A DNA stretch of 64,000 nt from Pseudorhodobacter sp. PARRP1 (lineage in GTDB: Bacteria; Pseudomonadota; Alphaproteobacteria; Rhodobacterales; Rhodobacteraceae), in assembly GCA_002256245.1 (NCBI GenBank), contig NKIU01000002.1, positions 62,001-126,000 of the forward strand. The letters are read 5' to 3'. The translations under genes were made by a program, and so were the position numbers. Shown here piece by piece: positions 54,807-60,899 of this stretch. Position 1 is the first letter of the stretch; every line of letters starts with the position of its first letter. The notes beneath the pieces were generated by a model that made no database searches, was not told the origin of the DNA, and worked only from the letters and a program-made list of their open reading frames with translations.

Positions 54807-55955
54807 TCAGCGCGTGTGTTTCAAGCGTTCAAGCCCGTGGACAGCAAGGCCTGCGAGCAGGCCCCAGAACGCGGCACCGATGCCGAAAGCGGCGACTCCG
54901 GAGGCGGTGACCGCCAGCGTCATGGTGGCGGCGAAGCGGGTTTCCGGCGGGGTGAAGGCCCCGGTCAGCGCGCCCGTCAGCGGGCCAAGCAGCGCCAAGG
55001 CGACCAGCGCCGTCATCAGCGCCGGGGGCAGGGCCGCGAGGATAGGCAGGATCACCGGGCCAAGCAGGCCCAGCAGCACCCAGAACCCGGCATAGAGCAA
55101 GCCGGTTTTCCAGCGTTGGGTGCGGTCGGGGTGGGTATCATCGCCCAGACAGATCGCGGCGGTGATCGCGGCCATGCTGACCGGATGCGCGCCAAACAGC
55201 CCGGCAAGGGCAGACAGCCCGCCGGTGGTGATCAGCGCGGGGCCGACGGGCGGCTCGTATCCGGCGGCGCGCAGGGTGGCAAAACCGGGCAGGTTCTGTG
55301 AGGCCATCGTCACCAGATAAAGCGGCAGGCCAAGACCCAGCAGCACGTCAAGCCGGAACGCGGGCGGGATGAAAACCAATGTCGGCAGCGGCAGGGCGAG
55401 GGGCGGCAACTGGGCGCTGCCAGTGAAAAACGCCAGCGCAAGCCCGGTGGCAAGGGCGGCCAGCACGGCGATGGCGGGGTTTTTCAGCCGCACCAGCAAG
55501 AACACCGCGATCATCGGCAGCACCAGCGCGGGCAGCGTTTGGGCGGCGGTGCTGCCCTTCAGGCAGAACGGCAACAGCACGCCCGCGAGCATTCCGGCGG
55601 CGACGCCATCTGGGATCTGTGCGACGAGGCGGCCCAGCGGGCGCAGCGCCCCGGTCAGGGCGATCAGCACACCTGCCAGCACGAAGGCCGCGACGGCCTC
55701 GGCCATCGTCACGCCGTGCGTGGCGGCGATCAGCGCGGCTCCGGGGGTGGACCATGCCAGCACGACGGGGATGCGGTAGGAAAAGCTGAGCCAGGCCGAA
55801 CCCGCCGCCTTGGCGATGCAGATGGCAAACACCCAGCTTGCGGTTTGCGCAGGCGTGGCACCCAGCGCTGCGGCGGCCGAAAGCACAAGGGCGATGGTCG
55901 AACCATAACCGACCAAGGCCGCCACAAGTGCCGCTGAAAGCATGGAAATCCGCAT
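54807..55955 (-). CDS. benE: BenE-family benzoate/aromatic transporter
   Basis: A 382-residue membrane protein with about 12 helices, of the benzoate:H+ symporter (BenE) family. It has YRIPVVLAWSTPGAALIA and IPDGVAAGMLAGVLLPF segments, LPLYLVTMASQNLPGFATLRAAGY and GLFGAHPVSMAAITAAICLGDDTHPD. No aromatic degradation genes are in the window, so substrate specificity is unproven. It lies downstream of the sRNA array on the same strand, 77 bp from its last hairpin. Confidence 0.85.
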   Translation of the reverse strand: MRISMLSAALVAALVGYGSTIALVLSAAAALGATPAQTASWVFAICIAKAAGSAWLSFSYRIPVVLAWSTPGAALIAATHGVTMAEAVAAFVLAGVLIALTGALRPLGRLVAQIPDGVAAGMLAGVLLPFCLKGSTAAQTLPALVLPMIAVFLLVRLKNPAIAVLAALATGLALAFFTGSAQLPPLALPLPTLVFIPPAFRLDVLLGLGLPLYLVTMASQNLPGFATLRAAGYEPPVGPALITTGGLSALAGLFGAHPVSMAAITAAICLGDDTHPDRTQRWKTGLLYAGFWVLLGLLGPVILPILAALPPALMTALVALALLGPLTGALTGAFTPPETRFAATMTLAVTASGVAAFGIGAAFWGLLAGLAVHGLERLKHTR

Positions 55956-56032
55956 GATCTTGCCTGTTTTGTCCGGCGCGAACTATCGCGGCGCGCCGTG
56001 GCGGATGCAAGGGGCGGTAATGGGGGAGAAGC

Positions 56033-56101
56033 GGCAGCGACCCTTGGGAGGAGGTAAGGGCCGCTGCCTGATCGCGCGGGCCAGGGAGGAGGTTGGCCGC
56101 T
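56033..56101 (-). ncRNA. CcsR-like sRNA unit 6
   Basis: Hairpins at 56078-56100 and 56033-56068 (13-bp stem with one G-U on the minus strand). Last unit; no obvious U-run follows, so its 3' end may arise by processing or read-through toward benE. Confidence 0.7.
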
Positions 56102-56111
56102 CGAATAGGGT

Positions 56112-56178
56112 GGCGGTGATCCAGGGAGGAGGTTGGATCACCGCCTGATCGCGCAGGCCAGGGAGGAGGTTGGCCGCT
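56112..56178 (-). ncRNA. CcsR-like sRNA unit 5
   Basis: Hairpins at 56154-56178 and 56112-56145 (perfect 12-bp stem). It differs from unit 4 by a single base (the bulged position, T instead of C on the minus strand). Confidence 0.75.
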
Positions 56179-56188
56179 CGAATAGGGT

Positions 56189-56255
56189 GGCGGTGATCCA
56201 GGGAGGAGGTTGGATCACCGCCTGATCGCGCGGGCCAGGGAGGAGGTTGGCCGCT
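56189..56255 (-). ncRNA. CcsR-like sRNA unit 4
   Basis: Hairpins at 56231-56253 (short GGCCA-type stem with a bulged base) and 56189-56222 (perfect 12-bp stem). Nearly identical to unit 5. Confidence 0.75.
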
Positions 56256-56265
56256 CGAATAGGGT

Positions 56266-56331
56266 GGCGGCGATCCCAGGGAGGAGGAGGGGATCACCGC
56301 CTGATCACTCGGCCAGGGAGGAGGTTGGCTG
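56266..56331 (-). ncRNA. CcsR-like sRNA unit 3
   Basis: Hairpins at about 56311-56330 and 56266-56301 (11-bp stem, one G-U on the minus strand). The second loop is enlarged (extra AGG on the plus strand). Confidence 0.7.
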
Positions 56332-56343
56332 CGCGAATAGGGT

Positions 56344-56408
56344 GCGACGATCTTAGGGAGGAGCAAGATCGCCGCGTGTCCGAGAGCCCAAGGGAGGAGG
56401 AGGCTCAT
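56344..56408 (-). ncRNA. CcsR-like sRNA unit 2
   Basis: Hairpins at 56384-56406 (GAGCC stem) and 56344-56375 (11-bp stem with one G-U on the minus strand), both with CCTCCTCC loops. Confidence 0.7.
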
Positions 56409-56423
56409 CGAAGAGAATAAAAA

Positions 56424-56494
56424 GGCGACGGCGCAAGGGAGGAGTTGCGCGCCGCCGCGCCGTGAAACCAAGCCGCTGGGAGGAGGTAGCGGCC
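56424..56494 (-). ncRNA. CcsR-like sRNA unit 1
   Basis: Two hairpins with CCTCCTCC loops: 56472-56493 (perfect GCCGCT stem) and 56424-56456 (TTGCGC stem). Unlike the other units, its second hairpin is followed on the minus strand by TTTTTATT (56415-56423), so it may end at a terminator. Most divergent unit. Confidence 0.7.
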
Positions 56495-56504
56495 GGTTCA
56501 GGGA

Positions 56505-56720
56505 TTACTTGCCGTAAGCTGCCTCACGGGCGATCTCACCGATCAGCGAGCGTGCGATGCCCAGGTCGGACAGTTCGCGGTCGGTCAGCTGACGCAGTTC
56601 GCGGATGGTGCGGTCATAGACCCGGCGGCGTGCCAGCATGGCCGAGATCGAGGCGAAGATGCCCGAGATACGGTCGGAAGCGGTTGCCGATACAGTGCGG
56701 GTCGAATTTACATATGCCAT
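56505..56720 (-). CDS. ccaF1: DUF1127 small protein, CcaF1-like RNA-binding protein
   Basis: A 71-residue basic protein. The N-terminal half is polar (STRTVSATASDRISGIFASISAMLARRR). The DUF1127 core at 38-60 reads TIRELRQLTDRELSDLGIARSLI. Length, core and the sRNA array directly downstream match R. sphaeroides CcaF1 (RSP_6037), a DUF1127 protein shown to bind RNA and to affect maturation of the CcsR sRNAs. A GTGAGGCT RBS precedes the ATG. An RpoH-type promoter is likely upstream. The symbol rests on context and family, not a direct alignment. Confidence 0.8.
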   Translation of the reverse strand: MAYVNSTRTVSATASDRISGIFASISAMLARRRVYDRTIRELRQLTDRELSDLGIARSLIGEIAREAAYGK

Positions 56721-56726
56721 GGTAGC

Positions 56727-57092
56727 CTCACTATTTGTTCTGCGAGCGGTCGGTCTTGGCCGGATGCCGTAACCCATCTGTTCCGCTGTTAGGGGTAACA
56801 TGGGGCAAATGCTGCAACTGCACAATGCCCGTGTGTTCAATGCTGCCATGCAGCAAGCGCATGGCTTAGTGTCGCAAAAAATTCATGTTTAACAGGCGCT
56901 TCGCTGAATATTTGAGCATTTGGTCAACAGGGCTTGCCCTTTTCGACAAAGCGCACAATTTTGCATTGTGCAAGGCCAAAACCTGAGCAGGGAAAAAACT
57001 GCGAAGGGGCGCTGTCGCGTAAGGCAAGGGTTCGATATTCCGTGCAAGGGCAGGCGAATCTCGTCCGGCGGGAAAATTCCGAGGGGAAAATC
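56727..57092. other. Divergent intergenic region ccaF1-mrp
   Basis: About 370 bp holding the RpoH-like promoter of ccaF1, a CTGC-N3-GCAG palindrome (56843-56853) and, at its right end, the mrp RBS (GAGGGG). A/T-rich stretch around 56875-56915. No other gene was seen. Confidence 0.5.
56797..56826 (-). promoter_or_regulatory. Candidate RpoH-type promoter of ccaF1-sRNA transcript
   Basis: On the minus strand: -35-like ATTGTGC (56826-56820), 14-nt spacer, then CCCCATGTT (56805-56797), which fits the heat-shock -10 CCCCAT-T. The start site would fall near 56790, leaving a leader of about 70 nt. R. sphaeroides ccaF1 is driven by RpoHI/RpoHII. A CTGCCATGCAG palindrome of PhaR type lies further upstream at 56843-56853. 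Confidence 0.6.
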
Positions 57093-58181
57093 ATGACTGT
57101 ATCGCGCGATGATGTTTTGGCGGTTTTGGCGCGGGTGCAGGTGCCCGGCGGCACGCTTGTCTCGCGCGATCTGGTGCGGGCGGTGATGGTCGATGGCGGT
57201 GTGGTGCGCTTTGTGATTGAAGCGCCGACCCCTGCCGAGGCGCGCGCGCTTGCGCCCGCGCAGGTGGCTGCGGAAATGGCGCTGAAGGCGCTGCCGTGGG
57301 TGACGGATGTGCAGGCGGTGATGACGGCGCATGGGCCTGCCGCCAAGGCTGCCACCGCAGCACCGCCCGCGTTGGGGCCGGTGAAGATCGGGCAGCACCC
57401 GACGCCGCATCAGGGAGGGCCTGCGCGGATTGCCGGGGTGGACCGGATCATTGCCATCGGGTCGGGCAAGGGCGGAGTGGGGAAATCGACGGTCAGCTCT
57501 AACCTTGCGGTGGCCTTGGCCAAGGCGGGGCGGCGGGTCGGTTTGCTGGATGCAGATATATATGGTCCAAGCCAGCCGCGCATGATGGGGGTGAACAAGC
57601 GCCCGGCCTCGCCCGATGGCAAGATCATCGAGCCTTTGCACGCCCACGGCGTCACCATGATGTCGATTGGTTTGATGTTGAAGGAAGATGAGGCGGTGAT
57701 CTGGCGCGGCCCGATGTTGATGGGGGCGTTGCAGCAACTGCTGGGGCAGGTGGCCTGGGGCGAGTTGGATGTGCTGATCATCGACCTGCCGCCGGGGACG
57801 GGGGATATTCAACTGACGCTGTGCCAGCGCACGCATCTGACCGGGGCGATTGTGGTATCCACGCCGCAGGATGTGGCGCTGCTGGATGCCCGCAAGGCGC
57901 TGGACATGTTCGCCAAGCTGAAAACCCCGGTGCTGGGGCTGATCGAGAACATGTCCACCTACATCTGCCCGAACTGCGGCCATGAGGAGCATCTGTTCGG
58001 CCATGGCGGGGTGGCGGCGGAAGCGCGGCGGCTGGATCTGCCGTTCCTGGGGGAATTGCCGCTGTCTATAGATGTGCGGTTGGCGGGCGATGCGGGCACG
58101 CCGATTGCGGTGGGCGATGGACCCCATGCGCAGGCCTATGCGCGGCTGGCAGAGCGGCTGATCGCGGGTGGGATGGCGTAG
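57093..58181 (+). CDS. mrp: Mrp/NBP35-family iron-sulfur cluster carrier ATPase
   Basis: A 362-residue P-loop protein delivering iron-sulfur clusters. An N-terminal MIP18-like domain (about 1-80; [29 protein letters not shown]) is followed by a Pro/Ala linker and the deviant Walker [10 protein letters not shown] (about 124-132). [14 protein letters not shown] and the cluster-binding CPNCG pair (about 290) are present. The ATG at 57093 (GAGGGG upstream) was chosen over the upstream extension. It stands alone between the divergent ccaF1 transcript and the dcw leader. Confidence 0.92.
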   Translation: MTVSRDDVLAVLARVQVPGGTLVSRDLVRAVMVDGGVVRFVIEAPTPAEARALAPAQVAAEMALKALPWVTDVQAVMTAHGPAAKAATAAPPALGPVKIGQHPTPHQGGPARIAGVDRIIAIGSGKGGVGKSTVSSNLAVALAKAGRRVGLLDADIYGPSQPRMMGVNKRPASPDGKIIEPLHAHGVTMMSIGLMLKEDEAVIWRGPMLMGALQQLLGQVAWGELDVLIIDLPPGTGDIQLTLCQRTHLTGAIVVSTPQDVALLDARKALDMFAKLKTPVLGLIENMSTYICPNCGHEEHLFGHGGVAAEARRLDLPFLGELPLSIDVRLAGDAGTPIAVGDGPHAQAYARLAERLIAGGMA

Positions 58182-58420
58182 GCGTCGCTTCAGGATGAGT
58201 GGCCAAACCGAAAGAAAACTCTGCGGGGCAGAGTTTTCCGGTTTGTTGCGCATAAGGCCGAAGGCTGTTGCGCAAGGGGCGTGATGCCGCAAGCCAACAT
58301 CGGGTAAATCGGGGCGCGCCTGACTGGCGGGCGCGGCAACGCGCCTGCCGGGGGCAGGCAGGCGCGGCCCGATTTGTTTGGGAACAAATCGGGCAAGAGC
58401 GGCTCGCCGTGCGAATCACT
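58182..58420. other. Structured intergenic region after mrp
   Basis: It contains an extended stem GAAAACTCTGC/GCAGAGTTTTC with outer CAAACCG/CGGTTTG (58204-58245), a large GC-rich stem (about 58307-58375) and a perfect stem CCCGATTTGTT/AACAAATCGGG with loop TGGG (58368-58393). The last two share the segment CCCGATTT, so they exclude each other. Likely mrp termination; no gene seen. Confidence 0.6.
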
Positions 58421-58424
58421 TCAC

Positions 58425-58450
58425 GTGGGAAATCATGGGAAAACCGGGGG
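58425..58450 (+). promoter_or_regulatory. MraZ-box-like cluster 1
   Basis: TGGG at 58426 and 58436, and GGGG at 58446, in exact 10-bp steps (G-TGGGAAATCA-TGGGAAAACC). MraZ binds tandem TGGG/GTGGG boxes with 5-nt spacers. Confidence 0.6.
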
Positions 58451-58464
58451 AAACCCCGGTTTTT
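58442..58464 (+). terminator. Terminator overlapping MraZ-box cluster 1
   Basis: AACCGGGG (58442-58449) and CCCCGGTT (58454-58461) with a GAAA tetraloop, followed by TTT. Confidence 0.75.
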
Positions 58465-58548
58465 CGCGTTTCTGCCCGTGCGGCTACTGCCGATTCGGCC
58501 AGTTTTGGCGCAAATCTGGTCGCCGATGGCCCCGGTTCTGAAAAATTA

Positions 58549-58565
58549 TGGGAAATCATGGGAAC
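58549..58565 (+). promoter_or_regulatory. MraZ-box-like cluster 2
   Basis: TGGGAAATCA-TGGGAACC: TGGG at 58549 and 58559, 10 bp apart. The repeat unit is the same as in cluster 1. Confidence 0.55.
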
Positions 58566-58720
58566 CCAAGCGAAGATTTTTGAGTATCTATATCTAGTGT
58601 TCACGCCGCCGTGAAATCGCCGTTACCGCCTAAATTTAGCGCCCGTCACCACTAGATGCTGTTTCGCGTCTGGCTGCGGAACAACATATTCCCACGATCT
58701 GCCCAAAAATTTCCATTGCT

Positions 58721-58745
58721 TCCCATGAAATCCCATGGCATCCCT
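58721..58745 (-). promoter_or_regulatory. MraZ-box-like cluster 3
   Basis: On the minus strand three GGGA boxes (two of them TGGGA) in 10-bp steps (plus strand CCC at 58722, 58732, 58742). It lies close to the likely start of the mraZ leader RNA, so binding could block the dcw promoter. Confidence 0.55.
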
Positions 58746-58749
58746 TGTT

Positions 58750-58969
58750 TCACGAAGACGGAACGGCGGGACAAAAAAAAGCAGGGGCGGCTGAAGACCC
58801 CGAACAAGGCGAAAAAGACAGGCTCATACAGGCACCCCGCCTTACCCTCTTTGACAGATCCGGCGCGCGAGCGAGCAGACATCTCCCCCAGGTGGCAAGC
58901 GCAGCAGGACGCCCAGCGATGGGACAGACGGCGGACCGAGCAGTGGCAGCAGCTCGGTCCGCCTTTTCT
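58750..58969 (+). ncRNA. upsM: UpsM-like sRNA: 5' leader of mraZ ending at a terminator
   Basis: The about 270-bp mraZ leader ends, 43 bp before the ATG, in a strong intrinsic terminator. In R. sphaeroides the same layout yields UpsM (about 206 nt), made by termination in the mraZ 5' UTR and processed in stress. The 5' end is not defined by sequence; about 58745-58765 would give that size. A TTGACA at 58851 could be an additional -35, but no convincing -10 follows. Named by position and structure, not by sequence alignment. Confidence 0.65.
58931..58969 (+). terminator. Intrinsic terminator in the mraZ leader
   Basis: GCGGACCGAGC (58931-58941) and GCTCGGTCCGC (58952-58962) form a perfect 11-bp stem with a 10-nt loop, followed by CTTTTCTATTT. 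It must be read through for mraZ and the dcw genes to be expressed. Confidence 0.9.
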
Positions 58970-59011
58970 ATTTCAAGGGGTAGCGATACCCCAAAAGGAG
59001 CCGCAAGGCCG

Positions 59012-59512
59012 ATGGTGAGTGAGGCGTTCAGAGGCGAGTTCTACCAGAAGGTAGATAGCAAGGCGCGGGTTTCGATCCCGGCAGCCTTCCGCCGCATTCT
59101 GGAAGCAGAAGACGCCAGCACCACCGAATCCCGCCCGCGTGTTTACATGGTCTATGGCGGCAAAAACCGGAATTTCGTCGAATGTTACTCGAAGGCGGGC
59201 GCGGATGCGCTGGCGGCCAAGATCGAGGGCATGGAAATGGGCTCGCCCGAGCGTGACCGGGCAGAGCGCGATTTGATCTCGCGCTCGGTGATGGTCGAGA
59301 TTGAACCCGATGGCCGCATTGTTCTGCCGCTGAAAGTGCGCGCGAAGATGGGCTTTTCGGCCGAGGAATCGGCGGGCGAGGCGGCGTTTGCGGGCTTTAC
59401 CAACCGCTTCAAGCTGTATCGCCGCGAAGTCTATGACGCCGAAAACGAAGACGACGATGATGATGGCGTCGATCCGCTGGCCCTTGTGGGCCGGGCTTCG
59501 CGGGCGGGTTAA
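59012..59512 (+). CDS. mraZ: Transcriptional regulator / division protein MraZ
   Basis: A 166-residue protein with two AbrB-like half-domains: [15 protein letters not shown] (about 12-26) and [17 protein letters not shown] (about 96-112). It forms a ring and represses the dcw operon in E. coli by binding TGGG-type repeats. AAAAGGAG lies about 10 nt before the ATG; a GTG directly follows as an alternative start. The C-terminus carries an unusual acidic tail ([15 protein letters not shown]). First gene of the dcw cluster; rsmH starts one base after its stop codon. Confidence 0.93.
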   Translation: MVSEAFRGEFYQKVDSKARVSIPAAFRRILEAEDASTTESRPRVYMVYGGKNRNFVECYSKAGADALAAKIEGMEMGSPERDRAERDLISRSVMVEIEPDGRIVLPLKVRAKMGFSAEESAGEAAFAGFTNRFKLYRREVYDAENEDDDDDGVDPLALVGRASRAG

Positions 59513-59513
59513 C

Positions 59514-60527
59514 ATGGACCCGATCCGCGACCAGAACATCGGCCGCTCTGCCCATATCCCGGTGTTGTTGCGCCCGCTTCTGGCCGCCTGTGCGCCCGTG
59601 CGCGGGCTGTGGCTGGATGGCACCTTTGGGGCAGGGGGTTATACGCAGGGCTTGCTGCACGCGGGGGCCGATGCGGTGATCGGGGTGGATCGCGACCCGC
59701 TGGCGTTAGAGATGGCCGCACCTTGGGCCGGGCAATATGGCGACCGGCTGCGGCTGGTGGCGGGCAATTTCTCGGACATGGATCAGCATGCAGGCGTTGC
59801 GCTGGACGGCGTGGTGCTGGATCTGGGCGTGTCGTCGATGCAGATCGACCAAGCGGATCGCGGCTTTTCGTTTCAGAAAGATGGCCCCTTGGACATGCGG
59901 ATGAGCCAGTCGGGCGAATCTGCGGCGGATATCGTCAACACCGCATCCGAGCAGCGGTTGGCGGATATTCTGTATCATTTTGGCGAAGAACGCGCCTCGC
60001 GCCGGATCGCTCATGCGATTGTCGAGGCGCGCGCCGAGCCGATCACCACCACGCTGCGGCTGGCCGAGATTGTGGCCAAATGCCTGCCGCGCCCGAAACC
60101 GGGGCAAAGCCACCCCGCCACGCGCAGCTTTCAGGCCTTGCGCATCGCGGTGAATGAAGAATTCAGCCAACTGGTGCAGGGGCTTCTGGCGGCAGAGCGT
60201 GCGCTGAAGCCCGGCGGTTTGCTGGCGGTTGTGACCTTTCACTCGTTGGAGGACCGCGTGGTGAAGCGGTTCTTCCAACAGGCTTCGGGAGAGGAGCCGA
60301 ACTCGAACCGCTATGCGCCGGTGAAAGAAAACACCACCGCGCGGTTCGAGCTTGTCACCCGCAAGGCGATTGGCCCGGATGAGCAAGAGCTTGAAGAAAA
60401 CCCGCGCGCGCGGTCGGCCAAATTGCGGGTTGCCCGCCGCACGGCTGCGCCCGCGAAATCCATTGATGGCGCAGCGCTTGATGCGCCCGATCTGCCCAAA
60501 CCCTCCAGCAAAAAAGGACACCGCTAA
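59514..60527 (+). CDS. rsmH: 16S rRNA (cytosine-1402 N4) methyltransferase RsmH
   Basis: A 337-residue SAM-dependent methyltransferase modifying C1402 in the ribosomal decoding centre. SAM-binding motif [14 protein letters not shown], then GVDRDPLAL, the conserved [29 protein letters not shown], and [14 protein letters not shown]. The ATG at 59514 follows the mraZ stop by one base. A C-terminal basic extension ([23 protein letters not shown]) is longer than in E. coli. Confidence 0.95.
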   Translation: MDPIRDQNIGRSAHIPVLLRPLLAACAPVRGLWLDGTFGAGGYTQGLLHAGADAVIGVDRDPLALEMAAPWAGQYGDRLRLVAGNFSDMDQHAGVALDGVVLDLGVSSMQIDQADRGFSFQKDGPLDMRMSQSGESAADIVNTASEQRLADILYHFGEERASRRIAHAIVEARAEPITTTLRLAEIVAKCLPRPKPGQSHPATRSFQALRIAVNEEFSQLVQGLLAAERALKPGGLLAVVTFHSLEDRVVKRFFQQASGEEPNSNRYAPVKENTTARFELVTRKAIGPDEQELEENPRARSAKLRVARRTAAPAKSIDGAALDAPDLPKPSSKKGHR

Positions 60528-60530
60528 GCC

Positions 60531-60899
60531 ATGCGCCCTGTGCTTTACGTCTTGTCGTTTCTGGCCGTGATGGCCTTGGGGTTCTGGGCCTACCGCGAGA
60601 ATTACGCGACGCAATCCGCGTTGCGCGATGTGACCGATTTGCAGAATGAAATCGGGTCTTTGCGCGAAAGCCTGTCGATTGAGCGCGCCGAATGGGCTTA
60701 CCTGAACCGCCCCGACCGCCTGCGCGATCTGGCGACGGTGAACTTTGACCGTCTGGGGCTGTTGCCGATGGTGCCGCAGCAGTTTGGCGAGGTGGCGCAG
60801 ATTGCGTTTCCGCCAGCACCGCTTGTGACCAACCTGCCGATTGAGGGCGGTGAGATGGTTTCGGGCACGCTGCCCGTTGCAGGAGAGCAAACGCCATGA
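60531..60899 (+). CDS. ftsL: Cell division protein FtsL-like
   Basis: A 122-residue bitopic membrane protein: short cytoplasmic N-terminus, one helix (about 4-20; VLYVLSFLAVMALGFWAY), then a periplasmic coiled coil (ALRDVTDLQNEIGSLRESLSIERAEWAYLNRPDRLRDLA). The last stretch matches the alphaproteobacterial FtsL family. Position between rsmH and ftsI is the canonical place of ftsL. It overlaps ftsI by 4 bp. Confidence 0.87.
   Translation: MRPVLYVLSFLAVMALGFWAYRENYATQSALRDVTDLQNEIGSLRESLSIERAEWAYLNRPDRLRDLATVNFDRLGLLPMVPQQFGEVAQIAFPPAPLVTNLPIEGGEMVSGTLPVAGEQTP

Larger units (their letters stand above)
56033..56493 (-). repeat. Tandem array of 12 CCTCCTCC-loop hairpins (CcsR/cuckoo-type sRNA array)
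   Basis: The plus strand shows GGGAGGAG at 56046, 56084, 56124, 56161, 56201, 56238, 56279, 56316, 56356, 56392, 56437 and 56478, each in the loop of an inverted repeat; on the minus strand the loops read CCTCCTCC(C). Units repeat every about 77 bp, and 56107-56183 and 56184-56260 differ at one base. Four stem differences are A-C on the plus strand but G-U on the minus strand, supporting minus-strand RNA. It starts 12 bp after the DUF1127 gene, as CcsR1-4 follow ccaF1 in R. sphaeroides. Confidence 0.85.

Noticed and set aside
56033-56493. CRISPR array
   Set aside because: The repeats are contiguous 77-bp units with internal hairpins and no unique spacers.
58745-59011. N-terminal extension of MraZ upstream of 59012
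   Set aside because: It would run through the leader sRNA and terminator; MraZ begins at the conserved [18 protein letters not shown] just after 59012.
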